A program made the position numbers and the translations under genes. The notes beneath the pieces are model-generated. The model ran no database searches. It had not been told where the DNA came from and worked only from the letters and a program-made list of their open reading frames with translations. A DNA stretch of 64,000 nucleotides from Nibribacter ruber (lineage in GTDB: Bacteria > Bacteroidota > Bacteroidia > Cytophagales > Hymenobacteraceae). Every line of letters begins with the position of its first letter. Within the stretch, counting starts at the first letter, position 1. Shown piece by piece: positions 34,094-42,381 of the stretch. The DNA lies in NCBI RefSeq assembly GCF_009913235.1, contig NZ_CP047897.1:558001-622000 (forward strand), in the 5' to 3' direction.

Positions 34094-34873
34094 TTATCCG
34101 TAAATCTCATTCAAAACCCCGGCTAATCTTATACCCGCCTGAAGTAGACATTTTTCAATGGTTTTGAAGTTCTGATACGAATATTTGTAGCTCAGTTTAA
34201 GATCTGGCGGCAAATTGTACACTTGCGGGCGGTATACCATCATGCCATAGGCCCAGTCTTTGATGGTGCCGGCTTGCCAGGAAGTCATTTCCTGTTGTGT
34301 AGGCTCTCCAACAAAATAAGCCAGTTCGGTAAAGCTCAGGTCCTTGTTATCAATCATGTCACTGTCCCAAACCCGGTGCAGGTTGGAGTTCTGACCAAAC
34401 CACTGCAGACGCACCGAGTTGCCGCCGTTGTCATCTTTACCGCCAACGTGCATTGGTTGGTGCAAGTCTCCTACCAAGTGTACCAGATATTTCAAGTATT
34501 CCTGCTCCTTTTCCTTAGTAAGGTTTTTGGCTTTAAGGGCGGCAATCACATCCTCTAGCTTCATGACCAAGTCACCTTTAGGGTTCTTGGTAGTCTGCTC
34601 ATAGGTGGTGTTGTCTGGAATGGTCACCCAGTGCCAATCATGGGTATGGTTGTAGGCCGAGTCTGATTTGATGTCGTCCATCCAGGTGGAAACCTCTGCC
34701 AGCGAGTTGTCCTGCAAAATCTGCATGACTTTCTTTCTTACCTTCTTTTTTAAATGCTGCTCAGCCACCTGGCCTACCACGCGGTGACCCGTTTGGCCCC
34801 AAGCAAACGCTTGCCCCACCAGCAAGGGCAACACAAAGGCAAGGCAGATGAGTTTTTTATACGTTGTTCTCAT
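34094..34873 (-). CDS. S1/P1-type zinc nuclease
   Basis: 259 residues. The signal peptide ends QAFA, so that the mature protein starts with Trp25 (WGQTGHRVVGQVAE), the N-terminal zinc ligand of this family. Further ligands are in STWMDDIKSD, NHTHDWHWVTI, YLVHLVGDLHQPMHVG and LHRVWDSDMI. S1/P1 nucleases cleave single-stranded nucleic acids and remove 3' phosphates with a three-zinc centre; this one should be periplasmic or secreted and used for nucleotide scavenging. It stands alone, with a terminator at its 3' end. Confidence 0.93.
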   Translation of the reverse strand: MRTTYKKLICLAFVLPLLVGQAFAWGQTGHRVVGQVAEQHLKKKVRKKVMQILQDNSLAEVSTWMDDIKSDSAYNHTHDWHWVTIPDNTTYEQTTKNPKGDLVMKLEDVIAALKAKNLTKEKEQEYLKYLVHLVGDLHQPMHVGGKDDNGGNSVRLQWFGQNSNLHRVWDSDMIDNKDLSFTELAYFVGEPTQQEMTSWQAGTIKDWAYGMMVYRPQVYNLPPDLKLSYKYSYQNFKTIEKCLLQAGIRLAGVLNEIYG

Positions 34874-34967
34874 GGGTATAATAAATTCTTTGTTGCAGAA
34901 ACGGAGAGCAAATATAAAGAACTTCTGCGTGCCTGCTAATAGGTGTAACCAGATGGAGTCAAATTGA

Positions 34968-35273
34968 CTAGTCTTCCTCTACCCAACCCCTAAAACTCTG
35001 TTCCTGGGTATTGTAAAAAACCTTCAATACTTTCTCAGTGGCGGCTCCTTCCTCTAGTATGGTGAACTCATAGTACAACTGGCCGTCTCGCTGTTCATCA
35101 TCATCAGAGGTGTTGCTCTTCTCCTCATTCATGATGAGATTGTCACCGGTGAGCATGAGGGGGGCGTGCAGGAACACTTCGGGCGGGGAAAGGTAATGGG
35201 TGGTGTTGTACAGGATGTAATCTGTAGACTTGAGCAGTTCTATGTTTCCCTTAACTACTATTTTATCTTCCAT
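34968..35273 (-). CDS. Conserved hypothetical protein
   Basis: 101 residues from the ATG at 35273 (MEDKIVVKGNIELLKSTDY); a frame to 35309 adds 12 residues that overlap the tRNA terminator and was rejected. The protein is acidic with beta strands (YYEFTILEEGAATEKVLKVF) and has no signal peptide or membrane segment. I recognise no family. It sits directly downstream of the tRNA-Thr gene and its terminator. Confidence 0.6.
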   Translation of the reverse strand: MEDKIVVKGNIELLKSTDYILYNTTHYLSPPEVFLHAPLMLTGDNLIMNEEKSNTSDDDEQRDGQLYYEFTILEEGAATEKVLKVFYNTQEQSFRGWVEED

Positions 35274-35307
35274 GGTGGTGAATACGTGAAGGAAACCTGT
35301 GTAAAAC

Positions 35308-35346
35308 AAAAAAGCACTTACATCTTGAAGATATAAGTGCTTTTTA
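35308..35346 (-). terminator. Terminator of tRNA-Thr
   Basis: A stem AAAAAAGCACTTA paired with TAAGTGCTTTTT. It lies 3 bases downstream of the tRNA gene in the direction of transcription, and at the upstream end of the small hypothetical gene. Confidence 0.85.
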
Positions 35347-35348
35347 TG

Positions 35349-35421
<73 letters not shown>

Positions 35422-35465
35422 CTTCCGTTATCTGCTTCAGCGTTGCCGTGTTGCTGATAACGATA

Positions 35466-35497
35466 CAAAAGTAGCGGTCAATTCCTTATTTGCAAAA
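35466..35497 (-). promoter_or_regulatory. Bacteroidota sigma-70-type promoter of tRNA-Thr
   Basis: On the minus strand TTTG, then exactly 19 bases, then TACTTTTG, matching the -33/-7 consensus TTTG-N19-TAnnTTTG of Bacteroidota. It lies 45 bases upstream of the mature tRNA 5' end. Confidence 0.85.
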
Positions 35498-35554
35498 CCC
35501 TCTCTCACTTTTTTTGCAGGTTTTTAGCAAACCCCTGAAAGTCAAGAGAAAAAA

Positions 35555-37738
35555 TTATGCTCGAAGGGCCTTTAATTGCCGCTTGAGGTGTTGAATGCGG
35601 CCTTGGGCATCATCAATCTTGGCCTGATACTCCTCTCTGAGTTTTTCTGCATTCTTAGAACGGGCAAAAAATTCAATGTTGGTTCTCAGAGTGGAGATGT
35701 CATTTTCCAGGGTGGTGATGTCTCTGCGCAGGTGCTGTTCTTTCTGGTACAACTTATGGTCGCCGTCTGGGCTGGACTTGAGCTGATTCAACTGCAACTG
35801 GAACAACTTCTGTTCCCGCTCCTCCCCGTTCAGTTCTGGTACGCGCTGCAGGTACTGGGCCAATAGTTGGTTGAACCGTTCTTCTACCTTGACGTTGCGC
35901 TTGCCTTCGGTGGCCAGGCCTTGCCACTCCTGGTTGATGGTGTTGAATTCTTCCAGGGAACCAACCAGCGCAGGATCTTCAATCTTGGTAGACAGTTTCT
36001 CCACGTATTCTAGTTTGGCAGCCGTCAATTGGTTCAACTGCGTTTCTTTGTACTGGGACTCCTGGTGCAGACGGTCAAAGAAAGCATTACAGGCAGACCT
36101 GAAACGGTTCCAGATTTTGTCTGAGTACTTGTCAGGCACACGGCCAATGGTTTTCCATTTTTTCTGCAGCTGAATCAGTTTTTCTTTGGTAGGATCCCAG
36201 TCTTCGCTGCTTTGGAGGCTTTCTGCTTCTTCACAGAGCGCTACCTTTTGGCGGTAGTTTTGCATCTTCTCCTCATCCAAGGCCTTAAAGAAGGTGTTCT
36301 TGTGATGGAAGAAGGCTTTATAGCTGCTCCAGAAAGCTTTGTTTACTTCTTCGGCGTTTTCTTTAGGCACCAGACCAGCGGCATCCCAGCGTTCTTTCAA
36401 TTGCTGAATCTGATCGGTTTTGTCACGCCAGTCATTGATGCGGTCTGAAGTGAAGGTTTGGTATTGTTCAATCTCGGCAAGAAGCGCGCGCTTCTTCTCA
36501 AGGTTTTGCACCTCTACCTCTCTTCTGGATTCTAAGAAAACTTTCTTGCGCTCATGCACCTTCTCTGATGCCTGAATGAAACGGTTCCAGATTTGGTCGC
36601 GCACATCATTAGGCACGGGTCCAATGTGTTTCCACTCATCATGCAAGTTTCTGAGTTCTTGCAAGGCTTTGTTGATGTTCTCCTCTTGGGCCAGGCTTTC
36701 GGCACGGTCGCACAAGAGAGTTTTGGCGTCCAGGTTGCGCTTGCGGTCCAGTTCTTTTAGCTCAAAGAAGATGCTGCGGTTGTTGTAATACATGTCCAAC
36801 AAGGCATGGTAGGAATTCCAAAGCTGCTGGGCATCTGCGTTGGGCACTTGTCCTATGGCTTTCCACTCAGCCTGCAGTTCTTTGATGGCGCTTCCGCTGG
36901 CGTTGGTCTCAGAAGACTCCAGCAACACTCTAAGGCGTTCCAACAGGTCTTTCTTCTTTTGCAAGTTTACCACTTTCTGCTCTTCTTCCTGGCGCTGCTC
37001 TCGGGCTCTGCCTTCGCGGTATCGTTGGATGGCCTGCTCTACGTCCTGGTGCTCTTTAGGGGCATGGTATTCAAAATCATCGGCGGCACCGCCATCCGCT
37101 ATAAAACGCTTAAGGGCGTCTTGCCGCTCTTCATGGAACCGCTGCTCGTACTGGCGATATACCTCAATCAATTGTCTAGATGATTTTTTGGGTTGGCCTT
37201 CCGTAGCCAAGGCAATGATTTTCTTCCTGATTTCCTCAATGGGGGCATGGCTCAGGTCTTCATGGGCATGCAGGTCTTCATCGTCAAGATGGTGGTGGAG
37301 GTCATGCACAGAAGTAGGTTCTGAGGATGGCTCTTCGGCCGGTGGCTGAGTAGCGGCGGCAACTGGTGCCACTTCTGGCTCTAAGGTTTCTGGAGCGTGC
37401 ATAGCAGGTGTTTCAGGTTGAACAGGAGGTTCTGAAGGGGCTGCCTCTGGGGTGGCTGGTTCTTCAGAGGTGAGAACGGAAGATTGGGCTAGGGCTGGTT
37501 CCTCTATTGGGGCTTCCACTTCAGGAGAAGCTTCGGCTTGGGGAGTACTTTCTTCCATTTCTTCTACCGGGGCAGATTCTACCAGGGTATCTGTGGTAGT
37601 AGCCTCTGCCGTAGAGGAACGGGCGTTAATGTCGGCTAGTCGTTCCTCCACAATCCGGCGCTGCTCATTTGCCCGCTGCTCTGCAGTAGGTTCAGCAGAA
37701 TTCTTTTGATGTTGGTTTTCCTGTTCTTGGTTCATCAT
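35555..37738 (-). CDS. DUF349 repeat protein with disordered N-terminus
   Basis: 727 residues. The first ~180 residues are Pro/Glu/Ala/Thr-rich and probably disordered. From about residue 260 to 570 there are four DUF349 repeats, each with a WKxIGxVPxxxxDxxWNxF-like core (KAIGQVPNADAQQLWNSY, KHIGPVPNDVRDQIWNRF, DAAGLVPKENAEEVNKAFW, KTIGRVPDKYSDKIWNRF). The C-terminal ~110 residues form coiled coils. There is no signal peptide, so it is cytoplasmic or nucleoid-associated. DUF349 proteins are common in Bacteroidota and lack a defined function, though a few relatives bind RNA or DNA. It is transcribed alone. Confidence 0.85.
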   Translation of the reverse strand: MMNQEQENQHQKNSAEPTAEQRANEQRRIVEERLADINARSSTAEATTTDTLVESAPVEEMEESTPQAEASPEVEAPIEEPALAQSSVLTSEEPATPEAAPSEPPVQPETPAMHAPETLEPEVAPVAAATQPPAEEPSSEPTSVHDLHHHLDDEDLHAHEDLSHAPIEEIRKKIIALATEGQPKKSSRQLIEVYRQYEQRFHEERQDALKRFIADGGAADDFEYHAPKEHQDVEQAIQRYREGRAREQRQEEEQKVVNLQKKKDLLERLRVLLESSETNASGSAIKELQAEWKAIGQVPNADAQQLWNSYHALLDMYYNNRSIFFELKELDRKRNLDAKTLLCDRAESLAQEENINKALQELRNLHDEWKHIGPVPNDVRDQIWNRFIQASEKVHERKKVFLESRREVEVQNLEKKRALLAEIEQYQTFTSDRINDWRDKTDQIQQLKERWDAAGLVPKENAEEVNKAFWSSYKAFFHHKNTFFKALDEEKMQNYRQKVALCEEAESLQSSEDWDPTKEKLIQLQKKWKTIGRVPDKYSDKIWNRFRSACNAFFDRLHQESQYKETQLNQLTAAKLEYVEKLSTKIEDPALVGSLEEFNTINQEWQGLATEGKRNVKVEERFNQLLAQYLQRVPELNGEEREQKLFQLQLNQLKSSPDGDHKLYQKEQHLRRDITTLENDISTLRTNIEFFARSKNAEKLREEYQAKIDDAQGRIQHLKRQLKALRA

Positions 37739-37760
37739 ACACGCGAGGCAAATGCCGTTA

Positions 37761-38315
37761 TTAGTTTAAATTTGGATCTGCTGGGTAGTTTGCATACATC
37801 TTGTACTTTCCCCCCATTTGTTTTAAAATATCTCTCCAAAGAGAATCTATATTCAAATTAAGCAATTTATTAACTGCCTTATTGTTTATAAACCAAACAT
37901 TTTTGTCTATTTCCTCCTGTAGCTGGTGGGGGCTCCAACCTGAGTAACCTACAAAGAATCTAATTTGTTCTTGGGATATTAATCCTAAGTTAATTCTTCT
38001 TGTCAATTCCTCAAAGTCTCCGCCCCAAAATAATTCTGGGGCAATCTGCTTTGCTTCAGGTAAATCCAGTATTTTATGGATATAATGTAGGGTATTGGGC
38101 TGCATGGGGCCTCCAACAGCCAAAGTAATGTCAAAAATTTCTTCATTTATTTCTATAACCTCTGAAAGATTAATGGAAGAAAGCTTGTTCAAGACCAGGC
38201 CCACGGTCCCTTCTTTGTCATGCTGGCAGACCAAAACTACGCTTCGCTCAAAATTTGGGTCTCCTAAAAAAGGTTCTGATATTAAAATGCTGCCGTTTTG
38301 AATCTCTTTCGCCAT
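37761..38315 (-). CDS. YqgE/AlgH family protein
   Basis: 184 residues. The YqgE fold is clear from GSILISEPFLGDPNFERSVV, GTVGLVLNK, LAVGGPMQPNTLHYIH, and FVGYSGWSPHQLQEEI. The family's molecular function is unresolved; it is cytoplasmic and widely conserved. The base composition of this gene is visibly more A/T-rich than its neighbours (long runs such as TTAAGCAATTTATTAACTGC), which could reflect transfer or a relaxed codon choice. It lies 22 bases upstream of the DUF349 gene start in the same direction, so co-transcription is likely. Confidence 0.93.
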   Translation of the reverse strand: MAKEIQNGSILISEPFLGDPNFERSVVLVCQHDKEGTVGLVLNKLSSINLSEVIEINEEIFDITLAVGGPMQPNTLHYIHKILDLPEAKQIAPELFWGGDFEELTRRINLGLISQEQIRFFVGYSGWSPHQLQEEIDKNVWFINNKAVNKLLNLNIDSLWRDILKQMGGKYKMYANYPADPNLN

Positions 38316-38500
38316 AAGTAATCTGCTAAGATTTGCTGGGGTGTCTTTCTCCTATACGTATTTGGTGGCTTCATGGCGGTACCTAACTGTATTATACCAT
38401 TATTACCATATAACAAACCCGGTAGATAAGTTGCTTGCGGCCACTGGTGCCCAAACCAGCAATTATTTCTCTACTTTTGGCGTATTAAACCACTGCCACC

Positions 38501-39154
38501 ATGGAAAAGCCACTTTCATTAGCTGATATACGCAGTAACTACTCTAAAAAGATTTTAACCCGAGATGCGGTTTCTGATAGCCCGCTGCAGCAGTTTGACG
38601 TCTGGATGCAGGAGGCGTTGACGGCCCAGGTGGAGGAAGCTACGGCCATGACCCTGAGCACTGCAGATAAAAACGGAAGGCCTTCGGCCAGAGTTGTCCT
38701 ATTGAAAGCTCTGGAACCAGAGGGGTTTATTTTTTACACCAACTATGAGAGCCGCAAGGGCCAGCAACTGGCAGAAAATCCCTTTGCCAGCCTCACCTTC
38801 TTCTGGCCCGCCCTGGAGCGGCAGGTGCGCATAGAAGGAAAAGTGCAGCGAGTAGACCAAGCCAGCTCAGATGCTTATTTTCAGAGCCGCCCACGCGGAA
38901 GCCAGATTGGGGCCTGGTCTTCGCCGCAGAGCACGCCTATTGAAAACCGTCAAGTATTAGAGGAACTTGAGCAGCAATACACGCAGCAGTTTGAAGGCCA
39001 AGATACTGTGCCCCGCCCGGGCCACTGGGGAGGGTACCTGGTTAAGCCAGAAAGAATAGAGTTCTGGCAGGGCCGCCCCAACCGCCTGCATGACCGGTTA
39101 GTATACCTTGCCACAGAAGAAGGCGGCTGGAAGATTGAACGCCTGGCTCCTTGA
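38501..39154 (+). CDS. pdxH: Pyridoxamine/pyridoxine 5'-phosphate oxidase
   Basis: 217 residues. The FMN enzyme oxidises pyridoxine or pyridoxamine phosphate to pyridoxal 5'-phosphate using O2. Family blocks are RPSARVVLLKALEPEGFIFY (about 63-82), NYESRKGQQLAENPFA, RPRGSQIGAWSS and the C-terminal signature ERIEFWQGRPNRLHDR near residues 186-201. The divergent gap to the YqgE gene is 185 bases. Six bases after its stop a palindromic element begins that fills the gap to the DUF1015 gene. Confidence 0.96.
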   Translation: MEKPLSLADIRSNYSKKILTRDAVSDSPLQQFDVWMQEALTAQVEEATAMTLSTADKNGRPSARVVLLKALEPEGFIFYTNYESRKGQQLAENPFASLTFFWPALERQVRIEGKVQRVDQASSDAYFQSRPRGSQIGAWSSPQSTPIENRQVLEELEQQYTQQFEGQDTVPRPGHWGGYLVKPERIEFWQGRPNRLHDRLVYLATEEGGWKIERLAP

Positions 39155-39159
39155 TTCGG

Positions 39160-39197
39160 CGTTTTTTGCCTCTTTTCTGAGAAATAGCCCAAAAACA
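39160..39197. repeat. 38-bp palindromic element, copy 11, filling an intergenic spacer
   Basis: Left arm CGTTTTTTGCCTCTTTT, centre CTGAG, right part AAATAGCCCAAAAACA, ending in CA. It begins 5 bases after the pdxH stop and ends 3 bases before the ATG of the next gene, so it occupies nearly the whole spacer and includes the ribosome-binding region. Confidence 0.88.
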
Positions 39198-39200
39198 ACC

Positions 39201-40478
39201 ATGGCTGACATTTTGCCCATAAAAGGCTTTCGGTACAACCCAAAGCTTCCGTTCTCCATAGATGCGCTCACCTCTCCCCTGTTTGACGTGGTCTCCCTCA
39301 AGCAGCGGCAGGCCCTCTATAGAAACGCCTATAACAGCATTCATTTGTCCGTTCCGCCAGGACCAGAACCTGCCGAAAGCGCCAGAAGAACCGTGGAGCA
39401 CTGGAAACGCGCGCAGATTCTGCAACAAGATCCACTGCCGGGCATTTATGTGTACTACCAGTATTTCAGGTTGCCGGGTTCAGAAAAGGAATACGTCCGG
39501 AAGGGATTCATGGCGAATATAAAAGCCTATGCCTGGGAAGAACAGGTGGTGTTGCGTCATGAGAACACCATACCTGCCGCCGTTAATGACCGCATAGAAC
39601 TGTTAGAGGCCACCAAACTACAGACCAGCGCCACCCACGGCCTGTACGCCGACCCAGATTTTGCCCTTGACCCGTACATGGATGAAAGCATCACCTCTCC
39701 AATCTATGAGTCTGAAGACTACCAGGGTGTGCGGGATGTCTTGTCGGTGATCCATGACGCGGCAGTGATACAGAAATTTGTAGACCATCTGCAAAATCAG
39801 CAGGTACTGCTCGCCGATGGGCACCACCGCTATGAAGGCTCATTAGCCTATCGTCAGAAAATGCTGGCCAGCACGCCCAATGCCACCGGAGCCGAAGCCT
39901 TCAACTACCACCTCATGTACCTTACCAACGCAGACTCAGATGATCTGCGCATTCTGCCCACGCACCGGCTGCTGGAGTCGCTACCCATTCCAACAGAAGT
40001 CTTTTTGGAAAGACTGTCTTCTTATTTTACCGTTAAGCCCATTGAAGACGCATACAGCCTGCAAGATTTGATTGTGGGCAAACAGTGGGCCTTTGGGTTG
40101 TATATTGAAGGTCAAGCCTACAAAATCATCCTCAAACCCGAGGTGCACGCGCAGCTGAACTGGGATATCCCTGCGGAAGTAAAAAATCTGGACCTGAGCG
40201 TGCTGCATTTTTTTGTGTTTGAGCAGATTCTGGGAGTATCCAGGGAAGAACAGCGCTATTACCCGGGCCTGTCTTACGTAAGAAGCTTCGCCGAATGCCT
40301 CTCAAAGGTAGAAAGCAGTAAGGCGCAGGTGGCCTTTATCACCAACGAAGTAAAAATGCAGGAGGTGAGAAGCGTATGTGCCTCGGGCGCGGTGATGCCC
40401 CAGAAGTCTACCTTCTTTTATCCCAAAGTAATCTGTGGTTTCCTTTTTAGCTCAATTGAAGAAGATGAATTTAGATAA
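39201..40478 (+). CDS. DUF1015 family protein
   Basis: 425 residues from the ATG at 39201 (MADILPIKGFRYNPKLP); an in-frame extension to 39108 would be read through the palindromic element and was rejected. Family features are FRYNP, SPLFDVVSLKQRQALYRN and the strongly conserved VLLADGHHRYEGSLAYR (about 230-246). DUF1015 proteins have been proposed to act in serine or phosphoserine-related metabolism in some genomes, but the activity is not established. The last 14 bases overlap the maf start, so they are coupled. Confidence 0.88.
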   Translation: MADILPIKGFRYNPKLPFSIDALTSPLFDVVSLKQRQALYRNAYNSIHLSVPPGPEPAESARRTVEHWKRAQILQQDPLPGIYVYYQYFRLPGSEKEYVRKGFMANIKAYAWEEQVVLRHENTIPAAVNDRIELLEATKLQTSATHGLYADPDFALDPYMDESITSPIYESEDYQGVRDVLSVIHDAAVIQKFVDHLQNQQVLLADGHHRYEGSLAYRQKMLASTPNATGAEAFNYHLMYLTNADSDDLRILPTHRLLESLPIPTEVFLERLSSYFTVKPIEDAYSLQDLIVGKQWAFGLYIEGQAYKIILKPEVHAQLNWDIPAEVKNLDLSVLHFFVFEQILGVSREEQRYYPGLSYVRSFAECLSKVESSKAQVAFITNEVKMQEVRSVCASGAVMPQKSTFFYPKVICGFLFSSIEEDEFR

Positions 40479-41034
40479 AACCGTAATCCTGGCCTCCAAC
40501 TCGCCCAGAAGAAAAGAGCTGCTTACCAATCTGGGCATCCCCTTTGAAGTAAGAATAAAAGAGGTAGACGAGACCTATTCCCCAGACTTGGTGAAGGCAG
40601 AAGTAGCCGAGTTCCTGGCTGCCCACAAAGCCACCGCCTACCAAGAAGACCTACTACCAAATGAGGTGCTCATCACCGCAGACACCATTGTATGCCTGGA
40701 CGACAAAGTCCTGAACAAGCCCTATGACCACGCCGAAGCTACCCGCATGCTTAATCATTTGTCTGGCAGAAGCCACGAAGTATACACGGGTGTCTGCCTC
40801 ATGTCCTCGGAGAAAAGCCTGGTGTTTAGTGATGTGACCACCGTGCACTTCAGAGAGCTGACCAGAGAGGAAATTGACTTCTACATAAATAACTACAAAC
40901 CGTTTGACAAGGCAGGTAGCTACGGCGCACAAGATTGGCTGGGCATGGTAGGCATTGAACGTATAGAAGGCTCTTACTTTAATGTGATGGGCTTGCCGGT
41001 GCACCGTCTATACGAAGAACTTTTAAAGTTCTAA
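40465..41034 (+). CDS. maf: Maf family nucleotide pyrophosphatase
   Basis: 189 residues from the ATG at 40465 (MNLDKTVILASNSPRRKELL), preceded by GAAGAAG. Signature elements are SNSPRRKELL (11-20), ITADTIVCLD (near 68) and YGAQDWLGMVGIERIEGSYF near the C-terminus. Maf proteins hydrolyse non-canonical or pyrimidine nucleoside triphosphates to monophosphates, a house-cleaning role. It overlaps the DUF1015 gene by 14 bases and is followed by a large composite palindrome. Confidence 0.93.
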   Translation: MNLDKTVILASNSPRRKELLTNLGIPFEVRIKEVDETYSPDLVKAEVAEFLAAHKATAYQEDLLPNEVLITADTIVCLDDKVLNKPYDHAEATRMLNHLSGRSHEVYTGVCLMSSEKSLVFSDVTTVHFRELTREEIDFYINNYKPFDKAGSYGAQDWLGMVGIERIEGSYFNVMGLPVHRLYEELLKF

Positions 41035-41053
41035 TTGCTAAGACCAGGGTTCG

Positions 41054-41127
41054 CTCCAAAACCAAAGCTGTCGTTTTTAGCCTGTTTTCATGGAAACAGG
41101 CTAAAAACGACAGCTTTGGTTTTGGAG
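41054..41127. terminator. Composite 74-bp perfect palindrome enclosing element copy 12
   Basis: Locus-specific arms CTCCAAAACCAAAGCTGT (41054-41071) and their exact reverse complement (41110-41127) enclose the element, so a hairpin with a stem of about 35 bp is possible. It lies 19 bases after the maf stop. Confidence 0.7.
41072..41109. repeat. 38-bp palindromic element, copy 12
   Basis: Left arm CGTTTTTAGCCTGTTTT, centre CAT, right part GGAAACAGGCTAAAAACG. The A-to-T pair at the sixth stem position (TTTTTAGCC with GGCTAAAAA) is a compensatory change relative to the consensus. Confidence 0.95.
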
Positions 41128-41271
41128 AGTTTTAAGTTAGAATAGTAGTTATGCTTAGTCTTAAAGCGTACTTGAAATGAAACTCAAATTGTGAATGTGT
41201 CTGGTTGAATGTAACCAAAAAGACAACAGTATATTTCAGGCCACTCCTCAAATCATAAATCAAGCGAAGAA

Positions 41272-41309
41272 CGTTTTTGGCTTGTTTTCCAGAAAATAGG
41301 CTAAAAACG
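41272..41309. repeat. 38-bp palindromic element, copy 13
   Basis: Left arm CGTTTTTGGCTTGTTTT, centre CCAG, right arm AAAATAGGCTAAAAACG. Its right end AAAACG is also the first part of the terminator stem for gpsA. Confidence 0.95.
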
Positions 41310-41347
41310 AAAGCGCCTGCATCTTATATTGCAGGCGCTTTCGTTTT
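41304..41347. terminator. Strong terminator overlapping element copy 13
   Basis: A stem AAAACGAAAGCGCCTGCA paired with TGCAGGCGCTTTCGTTTT, with an 8-base loop. It serves gpsA on the minus strand and possibly maf on the plus strand; the first six bases belong to the element. Confidence 0.9.
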
Positions 41348-41370
41348 AATTAAGAGAAGGCTAAGGTTTA

Positions 41371-42381
41371 TTATTTGAACTTGTCCTTCAATATCTCAAT
41401 TTCTACGGCCGGCGAAATCTTCTCATATAAGATGTTGTATACGGCTGTGGTGATGGGCATGTCTACCTGCAGACGCTTGTTGATTTCATAGATGCTTTGC
41501 ACGGCGTAATAGCCCTCGGCCACCATGTTCATCTCAAACTGGGCGGACTTTACGGTATAGCCGCGGCCAATCATATTCCCAAAGGTTCTATTGCGCGAAA
41601 ACTGAGAATACGCCGTCACCAACAAGTCTCCTAAATAAGCGCTGCCGGTCAAGTCTCTGTGCAGCGGCATCAAGGCATCCAGGAATCGCTCAATCTCCTC
41701 CATGGAGTTGGATACCATCACCGCCTGGAAGTTGTCGCCGTAATTTAAGCCGTGGGCAATGCCGCAGGCCAGGGCTATGATGTTTTTCATGACGGCACAG
41801 TACTCAATGCCATCAATGTCATCCAGGGGATTGGCCTTCACGTACCGGTTGCGCAGCAGCTCACAAAACTGCTCGGCCCGCTCCAGGTTCAAAGACCCGA
41901 TGGTTAGGTAAGACTGCTTTTCCAGGGCTACTTCCTCGGCGTGGCAGGGGCCGGCAATCACGCATTGCTGTTCCGCGGGGACATGGTATTTCTGCTCCAA
42001 GTATTCTGTGATGAGCAAATTTTCCCGAGGAATCATGCCCTTCACGGCAGACACTAAAGTTTTGCCTTTGAATGCGTCTAAGGGTAAGTCTTTGAGGGCG
42101 GTTTGCACAAAGGCGGCTGGTACGGCTAAAATCACCCAGTCTGCACCGGCCAGGGTTTCCTGTAGGTTGGTGGAGGGTTTTACATGGTTCAGGTCAAAGC
42201 GCACACCGCTCAAGTAGCGCGGATTGTGGCCGAACTGCTGTAAATGTTGTACGTCTTCCTGGTTTCTGATCCACCAGCTCACATCGGCTTTGTTCTCTGA
42301 CAAAACCTTGACCAGCGCGGTGGCCCAGCTTCCTCCTCCTAATACTGCTATTCTTTCCAAGGCGTGGCGGGTGTTAGTCAA
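41371..42381 (-). CDS. gpsA: NAD(P)H-dependent glycerol-3-phosphate dehydrogenase
   Basis: 336 residues. It makes sn-glycerol 3-phosphate from dihydroxyacetone phosphate for phospholipid synthesis. The Rossmann motif is VLGGGSWATALVKVL (13-27); the catalytic lysine block is EYCAVMKNIIALACGIAHGL (near 193-212), and NSMEEIERFLDAL follows. The start overlaps the stop of the efflux adaptor gene by 8 bases, so it is the last gene of a leftward run that also carries an efflux adaptor, TolC and sdaAB. Confidence 0.96.
   Translation of the reverse strand: MTNTRHALERIAVLGGGSWATALVKVLSENKADVSWWIRNQEDVQHLQQFGHNPRYLSGVRFDLNHVKPSTNLQETLAGADWVILAVPAAFVQTALKDLPLDAFKGKTLVSAVKGMIPRENLLITEYLEQKYHVPAEQQCVIAGPCHAEEVALEKQSYLTIGSLNLERAEQFCELLRNRYVKANPLDDIDGIEYCAVMKNIIALACGIAHGLNYGDNFQAVMVSNSMEEIERFLDALMPLHRDLTGSAYLGDLLVTAYSQFSRNRTFGNMIGRGYTVKSAQFEMNMVAEGYYAVQSIYEINKRLQVDMPITTAVYNILYEKISPAVEIEILKDKFK

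Larger units (their letters stand above)
41035..41370. other. Convergent gap with two palindromic elements
   Basis: 336 bases between maf and gpsA stops, without a gene. It carries a 74-bp composite palindrome (41054-41127) containing element copy 12, then element copy 13 (41272-41309) that merges into a strong terminator (41304-41347). The 140 bases between the copies are A/T-rich and show no further structure. Confidence 0.8.

Noticed and set aside
38341..38526. Small gene upstream of pdxH
   Set aside because: It overlaps the pdxH start in another frame, has no family similarity and no start context.
39108..39200. Longer N-terminus of the DUF1015 protein
   Set aside because: The extension is read through the pdxH end and the palindromic element; the family starts at MADILPIKGF.
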